From NCBI RefSeq assembly GCF_002266435.3, contig NZ_CP029426.2, positions 2,944,001 to 3,008,000 on the forward strand: a stretch of 64,000 bases of DNA, read 5' to 3'. Of this stretch, positions 19,518-27,759 are shown piece after piece. The position numbers and the translations under genes were made by a program. The stretch comes from Bradyrhizobium amphicarpaeae (GTDB taxonomy: Bacteria; Pseudomonadota; Alphaproteobacteria; Rhizobiales; Xanthobacteraceae). The first letter of the stretch is position 1. Each line of letters opens with the position of its first letter. The notes beneath the pieces were generated by a model. It was not told the origin of the DNA. It saw only the letters and a list, made by a program, of their open reading frames with translations, and ran no database searches.

Positions 19518-20723
19518 CTAGCCAACTGCCTCGACCAGCGCCATGCCTTCGCCGCGCCAGTGTCCGGCTCCGACCACCACAATCTGGGTGGGCGCTCCCT
19601 GCATTTCAATCTCAGTGCCGGTCGAATCGTTCGGCGGGAATAGCGCACCGCGCGAGATCGACAGCGCGGCGAGCGCGATGCCGAGCGGGAATTGCGTCTC
19701 CATGGTGTGGCCGAACATCGTGCCGGTCGAGCGCACCGGGAAGTCGGCATGGCCCTTCAGGAAGCCGCGCTCTTCGCTCGTCGCGGGCTCTGCACCGGTC
19801 GCGCCCGTGATGATCGCGCCTTTGCCTTCGCGCCTGGGCAGTTTGGTCCACAGCTGCTCCAGCGTTGCGGCCATGTCGCCGGGCTGCTTGCGCCGGGCGA
19901 GGTCGGCGACGACGCTCGTCAGTCTGGCGAACGGCTTGGCGCCACGCGCTTGCGCATGCGCTTTCGACTCCAGCACGAGGAAGGCGCCGGCAGATCCCAG
20001 CGCGAAGCCGGCGTGGTCCTTGCGCGCCCAGACGGGTGCGAATTTGTCCTTGAGGTTGAAATCGCCGAATTCGTAGAGGACGAGCAGGTCCTTGCGCTCG
20101 CCATTGTGCGAGCCGCCGACCAGCGCGATGTCGCTCTCGCCCGAGGCGATGCGCGCGAGCGCAATGCGGGCAGCATCGGCGCCGGCGACCTCTTCGCCCA
20201 TGAAGGTGCGCGAGGTGCCGCCGAGCCCGTGCACGATGGCGATGTTGCCGGCGAGCAGGTTGGAGAGCTGTGCCAGGAACAGCGTCGGCCTGAGATCGCT
20301 CATCAGGCGCTCGTTGAGGAAGCCGGGCGCGTTTGCGCCCTTGGCCTCGGCCGTCAAGACGCCGGTGTCGACGTTGAGATCGCGCTCGCCACCGCCGGCG
20401 GCCACCACCATGTCGATCTTCGACAGGATGTCCTTGTTGCCCTTGATCCCGGCGGAATCGAGCGCGAGTCCGGCGGCGTAGGTGCCGATGCGCTGCCAGG
20501 CTTCCATCTGGCGCTGGTCGCCCTTCTTCGGGATCTGGGCGTCGAAGGAGACGGGCATCAAGGGATGCACGATGTAGGGTGCAAAGCCCTTCTCGTCGAC
20601 ATTGATGCGCTTCTCGGAAAGCGCGGCCCAGTTGGCGTCCAGGCCCTCGCCGAGCGAGGTCGCTAGTCCAATGCCGGTGATCCAGACTTCAGTCTGGCCG
20701 GGCCTCGAAGCAGTGTCATTCAT
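19518..20723 (-). CDS. fabF2XL: degenerate beta-ketoacyl-ACP synthase of the VLCFA cluster
   Basis: The 401-residue protein aligns with KAS II enzymes from end to end but lacks the catalytic machinery. Where FabF1 has STACASG, this protein has HGLGGTS (residues 165-171), and it contains no cysteine at all. The AHGTGTP motif is replaced by GATGAEP (about 307-313), losing the first catalytic His. The second His survives (His339 in MFGHTMET). By analogy with chain-length factors (KS-beta) of type II polyketide synthases, it may pair with FabF1 and set chain length; this is inference. Its ATG overlaps the fabZ stop. Confidence 0.82.
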   Translation of the reverse strand: MNDTASRPGQTEVWITGIGLATSLGEGLDANWAALSEKRINVDEKGFAPYIVHPLMPVSFDAQIPKKGDQRQMEAWQRIGTYAAGLALDSAGIKGNKDILSKIDMVVAAGGGERDLNVDTGVLTAEAKGANAPGFLNERLMSDLRPTLFLAQLSNLLAGNIAIVHGLGGTSRTFMGEEVAGADAARIALARIASGESDIALVGGSHNGERKDLLVLYEFGDFNLKDKFAPVWARKDHAGFALGSAGAFLVLESKAHAQARGAKPFARLTSVVADLARRKQPGDMAATLEQLWTKLPRREGKGAIITGATGAEPATSEERGFLKGHADFPVRSTGTMFGHTMETQFPLGIALAALSISRGALFPPNDSTGTEIEMQGAPTQIVVVGAGHWRGEGMALVEAVG

Positions 20724-21190
20724 GGCGATACGGCCTGTTGCGGAAAGCCGACGCGCTCGGCGACTTTCGCCATGTGGCCGCGTATATCCGCATTGGGGAA
20801 GGGAATCAGCGTGAAGGTCAGCGCCGAATTCGCGCGCAGCTTGCCGCCGACCCTGATCTTGGCTTCGGTCATGGCGTAGCCGGAGCCTTCATGGACGAGG
20901 CTCGCCTCGATGCTCATGAGATCGCCGGGGAAGACCGAACCGCGGACCTTGGCTTCCTTCACGGCGGCAAGGATCGGCATGCGCTCGAACTTGAGCACGC
21001 CGAGCTGAAGCCAGCCCGAAGCCTGCGCCATCGATTCGATCAGGAGCACGCCGGGCATCAAGGGGTAACCCGGGAAGTGCCCCTCGAAGATGGTGCTCTC
21101 CTTGGGGACCTGGGCTTCGACGACAATCGTCTTCTCGTCGACCTTGAGGTCGACGATGCGATCGATCATGTGGAAGTATTCGAGTTGCAT
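20720..21190 (-). CDS. fabZXL: 3-hydroxyacyl-ACP dehydratase of the VLCFA cluster (FabZ-type)
   Basis: A 156-residue hot-dog-fold dehydratase. The active-site motif is EGHFPGYPLMPGVLLIESMA, with the catalytic His in HFPG and the helix Glu in LIESMAQ. It would dehydrate 3-hydroxyacyl-AcpXL during VLCFA elongation. I start it at ATG 21190 (MQLEYFHMIDRI); the frame continues upstream but into Arg/Pro-rich sequence overlapping acpXL. The stop overlaps the fabF2 start (ATGA), and acpXL ends ten bases upstream. Confidence 0.9.
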   Translation of the reverse strand: MQLEYFHMIDRIVDLKVDEKTIVVEAQVPKESTIFEGHFPGYPLMPGVLLIESMAQASGWLQLGVLKFERMPILAAVKEAKVRGSVFPGDLMSIEASLVHEGSGYAMTEAKIRVGGKLRANSALTFTLIPFPNADIRGHMAKVAERVGFPQQAVSP

Positions 21191-21200
21191 GACCGCGCCC

Positions 21201-21488
21201 TTAGGCGCTCGCGCCCTTGGCCGCAACCAGTTCGTCGATGCGGGCGCACAGATTCTTCAGCACGAAATACTGCTCGGTGGTCGCCTTGCCGTCGTTGACC
21301 TCCTGGGTCCACTTTTCCAGCGGCAGCTTGATGCCGAATTGCTTGTCGATCGCAAACGCGATGTCCAGGAAATCGAGGCTGTCGATGCCGAGATCGTCGA
21401 TGGCATGACTATCCGGCGTGATCGTGTCGCGCGGGATGTCGCAGGTTTCAGCGATGATCGTGGCGACCTGATCGAATGTGGAAGACAT
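21201..21488 (-). CDS. acpXL: acyl carrier protein AcpXL
   Basis: This 95-residue carrier has the phosphopantetheine site [15 protein letters not shown], Ser in DSLDFLD. It carries the 27-hydroxyoctacosanoate-type acyl chain destined for lipid A in Rhizobiales. It is longer than housekeeping AcpP, and a C-terminal extension ([13 protein letters not shown]...) matches AcpXL proteins. ATG at 21488 is chosen; a GTG directly before it (21491) is in frame. It is the first gene of the five-gene minus-strand cluster, with a 222-base upstream gap that should hold the promoter. Confidence 0.92.
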   Translation of the reverse strand: MSSTFDQVATIIAETCDIPRDTITPDSHAIDDLGIDSLDFLDIAFAIDKQFGIKLPLEKWTQEVNDGKATTEQYFVLKNLCARIDELVAAKGASA

Positions 21489-21710
21489 CACTAAGCCTTT
21501 GATATATTGCGGATATTTATCAGATTGTCCAGAGTGGCACGGTGGGTGGGCATCGCGCCCCTGATGACGCCCTCAACCCCCCTCTGGCCGGGTCGAAAGC
21601 CCGTATATCGGAGCGACGCCCTGAGTTCAATGGAGCCGGGCAGGCGGCGAGACAGGGCTGGGGATGCCCCGCTGGTGTCCCTTACCCCTCCGTGCCGGGG
21701 CGAGACAGGC

Positions 21711-22052
21711 CTAGATATGCGGCGTGGTGATCTTGACGCAGTCGCGACGGCCCATCAGCACGCAATCCTGGGTCCGGCGCAGGTCCGCGATGTTTACCGC
21801 GAGCCAAATTCCGATTGCAGTGAGCGCGATGGTGAAGGCCAGCGCCGCGATGTTGGCGAGCATGCGATGGCGGAAATCGTCCGGCTCGGCGCGGGGTTGC
21901 TCGTAGCGCGACAGGTCGGGCGGTTCGGGCACGACGCGCAACGGCTGCACGGTACCGCTACCGCGGGGCGGCGCCGGGGAAGGCGAGGTGCGCGGCCTGA
22001 ACTGGAGCACCCGGTGCTCGTCGTCAGAGCTTATGGGCCGCTGGGTCGTCAT
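21711..22052 (-). CDS. hypothetical protein with one transmembrane segment
   Basis: The 113-residue protein has a Pro/Arg-rich N-terminal half (residues 1-60), then one membrane span (about 66-86, ANIAALAFTIALTAIGIWLAV). A short tail follows with two cysteines (DCVLMGRRDC). I do not recognise a family. It sits upstream of acpXL on the same strand, separated by 222 bases, and is divergent from the ParB-like gene. The ordered hydrophobic segment argues against an antisense shadow. Confidence 0.65.
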   Translation of the reverse strand: MTTQRPISSDDEHRVLQFRPRTSPSPAPPRGSGTVQPLRVVPEPPDLSRYEQPRAEPDDFRHRMLANIAALAFTIALTAIGIWLAVNIADLRRTQDCVLMGRRDCVKITTPHI

Positions 22053-22367
22053 GGGGCGGGGATCACTCCAAAGCAGCGATTTTAGATAGCATACGTGGTG
22101 AACGCGTTGCAGGAAATCTTCTCGATACTCGCGTGCATTCGTGCGCTCGCACTATTTGTGCATGGACCGGTCTGGAGCCATTGCGGAACCGGCCCTCATG
22201 CCGATACCGGGGCGCGAGGGTTGCGTTGCAACAACAACCAAGGTTGCGCCGCCACCATCGGCTTGTGATCTCGATGTCCTCGCGAACACGTTTTGCCGCC
22301 GCATGGCCCATGTCATAGTCGGGGAACCTGAACCCGTCAGTTGCATCCATCCGAAGGGTCTTCGACC
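22053..22367. other. 315-base intergenic region between divergent genes
   Basis: This gap separates the start of the minus-strand hypothetical gene from the start of the ParB-like gene, so it must hold both promoters. I see no RNA gene, no long inverted repeat and no convincing coding frame; the open frames present on both strands have the Arg-, Ala- or Pro-rich composition of shadows. A weak GAAGGG site lies nine bases before the downstream ATG. Confidence 0.5.
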
Positions 22368-22997
22368 ATGACCACGACCAACGCGCGCGAGCCGAGAGTG
22401 CATCCGGTCCCGATCCTGTCGCTCCGGCCGACGCAGATGACGGTCGGCATGCGCGAGGTCGAGGAGAAGCGCAAGCGCTGGCGCGAGCACGACAAGAAGA
22501 AGCAGGCCGATCTGCTCGGCAAGCACATGATCCCTGTCGTCTACGGCCCCGACGCGCGGTACTACGTGATCGACCATCATCATCTCGGCCGCGCGCTGCA
22601 CGACGAAGGTGTCAAGGAGGTGCTGGTGACCATCGTCGGCGACCTCCGCATGGTCGAGCGCGAGGCGTTCTGGGGCGTGATGGACAACAAACGCTGGGTC
22701 TATCCTTACGACGCCAAGGGCGAACGGCGACAGTTCCGCGACCTGCCGAAATCGGTCGCCGATCTCAAGGACGATCCGTTCCGCAGCCTTGCCGGCGAAT
22801 TGCGCCGCCTCGGCGGCTTCGCCAAGGACACCACGCCGTTCTCCGAATTCCTGTGGGCCGACTTCCTGCGCCGAAAGGTCTCGCGCAAGGTAGTGGACGC
22901 CGATTTCGACAAGGCACTCGAGAAGGCGATGTCCGCAGCAAAGAGCAAGGGCGCGATCTACCTGCCCGGCTGGTGCGGTCCGGAAGACGATGACTAG
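22368..22997 (+). CDS. ParB-like nuclease-fold protein (ParBc_2 type)
   Basis: A 209-residue protein with the ParB/sulfiredoxin-like fold of the Pfam ParBc_2 group. It contains VHPVPILSLRPTQMTVGMREV, a basic helix (EEKRKRWREHDKKK), and IPVVYGPDARYYVIDHHHLGRAL, where the DHHH motif resembles the D-H/G-E-R-R motif region of ParB. The rest is helical. Members are usually cytoplasmic and of unknown function; this is not a chromosome-partitioning ParB, since there is no helix-turn-helix or parA partner. The ATG at 22368 was chosen over an upstream ATG at 22341. Confidence 0.72.
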   Translation: MTTTNAREPRVHPVPILSLRPTQMTVGMREVEEKRKRWREHDKKKQADLLGKHMIPVVYGPDARYYVIDHHHLGRALHDEGVKEVLVTIVGDLRMVEREAFWGVMDNKRWVYPYDAKGERRQFRDLPKSVADLKDDPFRSLAGELRRLGGFAKDTTPFSEFLWADFLRRKVSRKVVDADFDKALEKAMSAAKSKGAIYLPGWCGPEDDD

Positions 22998-23031
22998 AGG
23001 CGTCGCGAATCGCGTGCGGTGATGCCTCACA

Positions 23032-23187
23032 TCAGTCGCGCTGGAAGATCCTGGCGTCGGGATAGGCGCGGCGAGCGTAGGTGACCACCAGCGCGCGGTC
23101 CTGGGTGTCCAGGAAGGGCGTTCGGATCCGGTGCGCCCCGACGATGAGATGCCACAGGCCATTGAGCTTCTGGATCACGATCTTCAT
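23032..23187 (-). CDS. small hypothetical protein (51 aa), DUF2188-like shape
   Basis: The frame encodes 51 residues beginning MKIVIQKLNGLWHLIVGAHR and ending YPDARIFQRD, a strand-strand-helix pattern that resembles the small DUF2188-type fold. That resemblance is by eye only. A GAGGA site lies nine bases before the ATG. It is convergent with the ParB-like gene, which ends 34 bases away. Codon use fits its neighbours. Confidence 0.5.
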   Translation of the reverse strand: MKIVIQKLNGLWHLIVGAHRIRTPFLDTQDRALVVTYARRAYPDARIFQRD

Positions 23188-23457
23188 TTTGAATAGTCCT
23201 CGATGACTCCTCATTGCAGCGGATGCCGCTGGTCGTCGCATTGCTTGGGATCGCAGACGCGGCCGTAAAATTCCCATCGCGGCTCGCATTCCGCCGCAAA
23301 ACACGCCGATGACTGTTAGTTGGTTATGGCTTGTGCCCTGATAAGCCGAATCCCATCACAGTCGCTTGAGTGAAATCAATTTCCGCGCCCATGAAGCCGT
23401 CCTGAAACAGAGCCGCCCCATCTCTGTACGGTGGTCGAGCTCATACAGGAGGCGAAG

Positions 23458-23601
23458 ATGCGCCGTCTGGTTTTCGTAATTGCACTGCTCGCGGTCGCTT
23501 CGGCAGGAATTTCGGCATCGTTTGCCGCGGTTCATCACGCCAAGTCGTTGACGTTCGCGGAGCGCTTTGCTCCGGCGCTCGAGTTGATGGCGAAGCGCTA
23601 G
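23458..23601 (+). CDS. small exported peptide (47 aa)
   Basis: A short gene encoding MRRLVFVIALLAVASAG..., a basic start followed by a hydrophobic core and a plausible signal-peptidase site (SASFAA-VH). The remaining tail of about 24 residues is amphipathic (SLTFAERFAPALELMAKR). A consensus AGGAGG lies five bases before the ATG, the best ribosome-binding site in this region, which strongly supports translation. Function unknown; it may be a secreted or membrane-attached small protein. Confidence 0.65.
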   Translation: MRRLVFVIALLAVASAGISASFAAVHHAKSLTFAERFAPALELMAKR

Positions 23602-23832
23602 CGGCATAGCGCTCTCCGCCGGGAGCCATGCAGCGGCTGATCGCTCCGGCGTGGACGTCACGTAGTGCCCGTGGACAGGCCGGATGCGGCGACGGCCGGA
23701 ACAGGCTTGACCTGCCGCAAATCTGCGTCGCTGCGGTCGGTTAAAGTTCGTCGGCATGATTGCCGAAGCAGCGTTGCGCCCCGATGGCGAGGGCGAGGTC
23801 GGTTTCAGGTCATGCTGGCCGGAGACACGACC

Positions 23833-24000
23833 GTGAGCCTCATCTTTCGCATCGTCTTCATCATCGCCGGCGCGCTCACCGCGTTGTTCGTCGCGCGTGA
23901 CGCCCTGAACTTCACCATCATCCAGACCTTCGTCGCCGTCCTGCTCGTGACGGCCGTCGTGGGCGCTGGAAGTCTCTGGAGCATGCGGCGGAAGACGTGA
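23833..24000 (+). CDS. small two-span membrane protein coupled to the P-type ATPase
   Basis: This 55-residue protein (MSLIFRIVFIIAGAL...) has two hydrophobic segments (about residues 2-19 and 24-46) and a basic end (SMRRKT). The GTG at 23833 is preceded by GGAG eight bases upstream; an ATG at 23812 is in frame but less well placed. Its stop overlaps the GTG start of the P-type ATPase (GTGA), so translation of the two is coupled. Small membrane peptides often modulate P-type ATPases (for example KdpF); a similar role is possible but unproven. Confidence 0.6.
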   Translation: MSLIFRIVFIIAGALTALFVARDALNFTIIQTFVAVLLVTAVVGAGSLWSMRRKT

Positions 24001-26573
24001 GCAACGCAGAACGCGGCAGTCCGGCCGGGCTCAGCGAAACCGAGGCCCGGCTGCGGCTGCAACAGGACGGTTACAACGAACTGCCTCGGCCCGAACGGCG
24101 CACGCGGCTTCGCATCGTTCTCGATGTGTTGCGCGAGCCGATGCTCGCGCTCCTTCTGTGCGGCGGGCTGATCTACCTGCTGCTCGGCGACCTCCGCGAG
24201 GCCCTGCTGCTCGTGGCATTCGGCGCCATCTCCGTCGTGATCACGATCGTGCAGGAAACCCGCACCGAGCGCGTGCTGGAGGCGTTGCGGGAGCTGACAA
24301 GTCCGCGAGCGCTCGTGGTCAGGGACGGCGAGCGCCGGCGCATCGCGGGCCGGGACGTCGTCCGCGGCGATCTCGTCATTCTGGCTGAGGGCGATCGGAT
24401 CCCGGCCGATGCAGTCCTCGTCAGCGCGCGTGATCTGGCGGTCGATGAGTCCCTGCTGACTGGAGAATCGGTGCCGGTTCGCAAGCAGGCCGTCAAGACG
24501 CTGGTCGCCAAAGCGTCCTCGACTGAAAAGGCCGCCCTGGCTGAACATCGCCCGGGCGGCGATGACCTGCCGTTCGTGTATTCGGGCTCGCTGGTCGTGC
24601 GAGGCGAGGGCCTCGCCGAGGTCGATGCCACCGGCCCTCGCAGCGAGATCGGAAAGATCGGACTGTCGCTGCATGGCCTGCAACAGGAGCCGCCGCGGCT
24701 GCAGCAGCAGACCGCACGGCTCGTGCGGCTTTGCTTTCTCGGCGGCGCGGCCATCAGCCTCGCCGCCGTCCTGCTCTACGGAACGTTGCGCGGGGATTGG
24801 CTGCAGGCGCTGCTCGGAGGCATCGCGATCGGCATGTCCATGCTGCCTGAGGAGTTTGCCGTCGTCCTCACGGTGTTCATGGCCATGGGCGCCTGGCGGA
24901 TCTCGAAGGCGCGGGTGCTGACGCGGCGCGCGGCCGCGATCGAGGTGCTGGGCTCCGCGACCTTGCTGTGCACCGACAAGACCGGCACGCTGACGCAGAA
25001 CCGGATGTCGGTCGCGGAACTGAGGCTGCCCGACGGGGCGAGCGTGCGCCTGGTGTCGTCGCAGGCGGCGCCCATGGGAGCAGAATTTTTCGAGCTGGTG
25101 CGTTGCAGTGCTCTGGCGAGTTCGTCCGAACCGTTCGATCCCATGGAGAAGGCCCTGCATGTGTTCGCGCAGGCGAGCCTGCCGGAGGATGAGGCAATCC
25201 CGGGTGCCCGGACCTTGATCCGCAGCTACGGCCTGCGCCCCGAACTGCTGGCGATGACCCAGGTCTGGCAATCATCCCAGGCAGTGTTCGCCTCGGCCAA
25301 GGGCGCTCCCGAAGCGATTGCGCGCCTCTGCAAGCTGGATGGCCCGGACCAGGACGCGATGCGGGATGCGGTCGCGGCGATGGCGAAGGATGGTCTTCGC
25401 GTGCTGGGCGTCGCCGCCGCGGCCTGCGACGGCGAGGCCCTGCCGAGCTCGCAGGAAGGCTTTTCGTTTCGCTTCCTCGGTCTCGTCGGGTTGGCCGATC
25501 CGCTTCGTCCGAACGTCGCCGAGGCGGTGGCCGAATGTCGTTCGGCCGGCATCCGCGTCGTCATGATCACGGGCGACTATCCGGCGACCGCCTTGGCGAT
25601 CGCCGGGCAGGCCGGGCTCGACGTCAACGAGGTCGCAACCGGCGAGCAGATCAAGCTCGCGGACGATAACGGGCTGGAGGCACTGGTCAGGAACGTGAAC
25701 GTGTTCGCGCGGGTGCTTCCGGAGCAGAAGCTGCGGATCGTTCAGGCCATGAAGCGTAACGGCGAGATCGTCGCGATGACCGGCGACGGCGTCAACGATG
25801 CGCCGTCGCTGAAGGCGGCGCATATCGGGATCGCGATGGGTGGCCGCGGCACCGATGTCGCCCGCGAGGCCTCCTCGATCGTCCTGCTCGACGACGATTT
25901 CGGCTCCGTCGTTGCATCCATCCGGTTAGGCCGCCGGATCTACGACAATCTGCGCAAGGCCATGGCCTTCATTTTCGCCGTCCACGTTCCGATCGCGGGG
26001 CTTGCCCTGCTGCCCCTGGTTTTCGGGCTGCCTCTGGTTCTCGGCCCCGTTCACATCGCGTTTCTGGAGCTGATCATCGACCCCGTCTGCTCGCTCGTGT
26101 TCGAAGCCGAGCGGGAGGAGCGCGATGTCATGAGCCGCCCGCCGCGACGTGCCGATGCGGAGCTGTTCTCGTGGGCCTTGGTCGGCTGGAGCGTCCTGCA
26201 GGGCGTCGTTGCATTTGTGTTGATCGCGGCGATCTTCGTCGTCGCGCTTCGTTGGGGCGTTCCGCCCGAAGAGGCCCGCACGCTGGCCTTCATCGCGCTC
26301 GTCGTCTGCATCGTGGCGCTGGTACTGGCCAACCGGTCCTTCAGCGCGTCCTTCCTGTCTGCCTTCTTCCGTCCGAATCCGGCCTTGCTCTGGATATTCC
26401 TGTCGATCGCGTCCATTCTCGCTGCGGCCCTGTTCTGGCCGCCAGCGTCCGGTCTGTTCCGGTTCGGTCCGCTGCACCTCGACGATCTCATGGTCACCCT
26501 CGGCGCGGGACTGCTGGTGCTTACGGTGCTCGAACTGCTGAAGCCGATATGGGCACGGCGGTTGCGATTCTAG
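23997..26573 (+). CDS. cation-translocating P-type ATPase, unknown ion
   Basis: An 858-residue P-type ATPase. The phosphorylated Asp is residue 327 in CTDKTGTLTQNR, the actuator loop is VDESLLTGESVPVRK, and the hinge is AMTGDGVNDAPSLKAA. There is a P2-type arrangement of about ten spans, with six after the catalytic domain. The M4 ion-binding motif reads PEEF (from Pro284) where Ca2+ pumps have PEGLP. M6 contains LELIIDPVCSLVFEAE, with acidic residues. The ion therefore cannot be assigned. Translation starts at a GTG overlapping the stop of the small membrane protein upstream. It is convergent with the MgtC-family gene, whose stop overlaps by four bases. Confidence 0.87.
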   Translation: MSNAERGSPAGLSETEARLRLQQDGYNELPRPERRTRLRIVLDVLREPMLALLLCGGLIYLLLGDLREALLLVAFGAISVVITIVQETRTERVLEALRELTSPRALVVRDGERRRIAGRDVVRGDLVILAEGDRIPADAVLVSARDLAVDESLLTGESVPVRKQAVKTLVAKASSTEKAALAEHRPGGDDLPFVYSGSLVVRGEGLAEVDATGPRSEIGKIGLSLHGLQQEPPRLQQQTARLVRLCFLGGAAISLAAVLLYGTLRGDWLQALLGGIAIGMSMLPEEFAVVLTVFMAMGAWRISKARVLTRRAAAIEVLGSATLLCTDKTGTLTQNRMSVAELRLPDGASVRLVSSQAAPMGAEFFELVRCSALASSSEPFDPMEKALHVFAQASLPEDEAIPGARTLIRSYGLRPELLAMTQVWQSSQAVFASAKGAPEAIARLCKLDGPDQDAMRDAVAAMAKDGLRVLGVAAAACDGEALPSSQEGFSFRFLGLVGLADPLRPNVAEAVAECRSAGIRVVMITGDYPATALAIAGQAGLDVNEVATGEQIKLADDNGLEALVRNVNVFARVLPEQKLRIVQAMKRNGEIVAMTGDGVNDAPSLKAAHIGIAMGGRGTDVAREASSIVLLDDDFGSVVASIRLGRRIYDNLRKAMAFIFAVHVPIAGLALLPLVFGLPLVLGPVHIAFLELIIDPVCSLVFEAEREERDVMSRPPRRADAELFSWALVGWSVLQGVVAFVLIAAIFVVALRWGVPPEEARTLAFIALVVCIVALVLANRSFSASFLSAFFRPNPALLWIFLSIASILAAALFWPPASGLFRFGPLHLDDLMVTLGAGLLVLTVLELLKPIWARRLRF

Positions 26574-27100
26574 ACGCCGTCCTGGGAGCCGGTCTTCGGC
26601 ACAGCCTCCGCATGGTGCGGATCTTCCTTGCCGCCGAGGGAGCGATGCAGCCAGCGTTCGACGCGGCGGCCGATCGTGAGCAGCACGAAAGTGAAGGCCA
26701 GCGCGACCAGCACGAAAGTGAAGGCCAGCGCGACCAGCACGATCTTCCATTGCCCGGCGCCGCACGCAATGCCGAGACAGGCGGCGAGGAAGGTGCAGGC
26801 CGCGCTGGTCAGGCCGCGCACGCGAAAACGATCGCTCTCGTGGACGATGACGCCGGCTCCGAGGAAGCCGATGCCGGTCAGGATGCCCTGGATCACGCGG
26901 CTCGCCGCATCGGTGACGTTGCCGTGCTCGCCGAACTGCACCGCGAGCAGCACGACGGTTGCGGTGGAGAGCCCGACGATGCCGAGCGTCTTCAGTCCGA
27001 TCGGCTTGCCGTGCAGGTCGCGATTGAGGCCGATCGCGCTGCCGGCGAATGTCGCGGTGCCGAGGCGCAGCAGGATTTCGGGCCAATCCATCCCGGTCAT
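26570..27100 (-). CDS. MgtC/SapB family membrane protein with internal duplication
   Basis: The 176-residue protein is an MgtC/SapB family member: LRLGTATFAGSAIGLNRDL, GLKTLGIVGLSTATVV, GILTGIGFLGAGVIVHES and VRGLTSAACTFLAACLGIACG are the characteristic blocks, with four to five spans. The family is linked to Mg2+ limitation or membrane homeostasis, with uncertain biochemistry. The last hydrophobic segment contains a nine-residue sequence, LVALAFTFV, twice in a row because of a 27-bp tandem duplication, which lengthens that helix. It overlaps the P-type ATPase end by four bases. Confidence 0.85.
   Translation of the reverse strand: MTGMDWPEILLRLGTATFAGSAIGLNRDLHGKPIGLKTLGIVGLSTATVVLLAVQFGEHGNVTDAASRVIQGILTGIGFLGAGVIVHESDRFRVRGLTSAACTFLAACLGIACGAGQWKIVLVALAFTFVLVALAFTFVLLTIGRRVERWLHRSLGGKEDPHHAEAVPKTGSQDGV
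26682..26735. repeat. 27-bp perfect tandem duplication inside the MgtC-family gene
   Basis: Two identical 27-bp units (26682-26708 and 26709-26735, each beginning AGCACGAAAGTGAAGGCC) lie head to tail, followed by the first seven bases of a third unit. The unit is nine codons long and keeps frame. The absence of any difference between copies points to a recent slippage event. Confidence 0.9.
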
Positions 27101-27110
27101 GTCTTGTCCG

Positions 27111-27695
27111 TCACGTCTTCGGCACGCGTCCCATCATGTAGAATTCGTCGTTCGGGCGCATGCCCGTGAAATTCGCCAGCCGGTTCGACAGCGCGAAAAA
27201 GGCGGAGATCGCGGCGATGTCCCAGATGTCGTCGTTGCTGAAGCCGTGCGGCGCGAGCGAGGCGAAATCGTCCTCGGAAATCCGTTGCGCGTCGGCCGAG
27301 ACCTTCATCGCGAAGTCGAGCATCGCCTTCTGCCGCGGCGTGATGTCGGCCTTGCGGTAGTTCACCGCGACCTGATCGGCAATCAGCGGGTTCTTGGCGC
27401 GGATGCGCAGGATCGCGCCGTGGGCGATCACGCAATACTGGCACTGGTTGGCGGCCGAGGTCGCGACCACGATCATCTCGCGCTCGGCCTTGCTGAGGCC
27501 GCCGTCCTTCTCCATCAGCGCGTCGTGATAAGCGAAGAAGGCGCGGAACTCGTCGGGACGATATGCCAGCGTCAGGAACACGTTCGGCACGAAGCCGCTC
27601 TTCTCCTGCACGGCGAGTAGTCGCGTGCGGATGTCATCGGGCAGCGTATCGAGGGCAGGAGCGGGGAAGCGTTGCGCGGGCTGTGTCATGGGCAT
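27111..27695 (-). CDS. peroxidase-related / AhpD-like carboxymuconolactone-decarboxylase-fold enzyme
   Basis: A 194-residue helical protein of the AhpD/CMD fold. Its redox motif is CQYCVIAHG (Cys-x-x-Cys followed by His), preceded by LSKAEREMIVVATSAANQ, as in alkylhydroperoxidase-like and uncharacterised peroxidase-related enzymes. The C-terminal segment DDIWDIAAISAFFALSNRLAN is also typical. It probably reduces peroxides through its vicinal cysteines; the electron donor is unknown. Starts at 27695 and 27689 are both possible ATGs. The frame runs further upstream through a palindromic repeat and is not coding there. Confidence 0.82.
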   Translation of the reverse strand: MPMTQPAQRFPAPALDTLPDDIRTRLLAVQEKSGFVPNVFLTLAYRPDEFRAFFAYHDALMEKDGGLSKAEREMIVVATSAANQCQYCVIAHGAILRIRAKNPLIADQVAVNYRKADITPRQKAMLDFAMKVSADAQRISEDDFASLAPHGFSNDDIWDIAAISAFFALSNRLANFTGMRPNDEFYMMGRVPKT

Positions 27696-27759
27696 GGATT
27701 CCGGCTTGGGGCCGGAGACCATAATCGATGCGCGCGGCGGGCTCAACGTGAGGCTCTCG

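Noticed and set aside
22368-22997. Chromosome-partitioning ParB and a possible parS/origin region
   Set aside because: The protein is the short ParBc_2 type with no helix-turn-helix, no parA neighbour and no parS-like sequence was seen.
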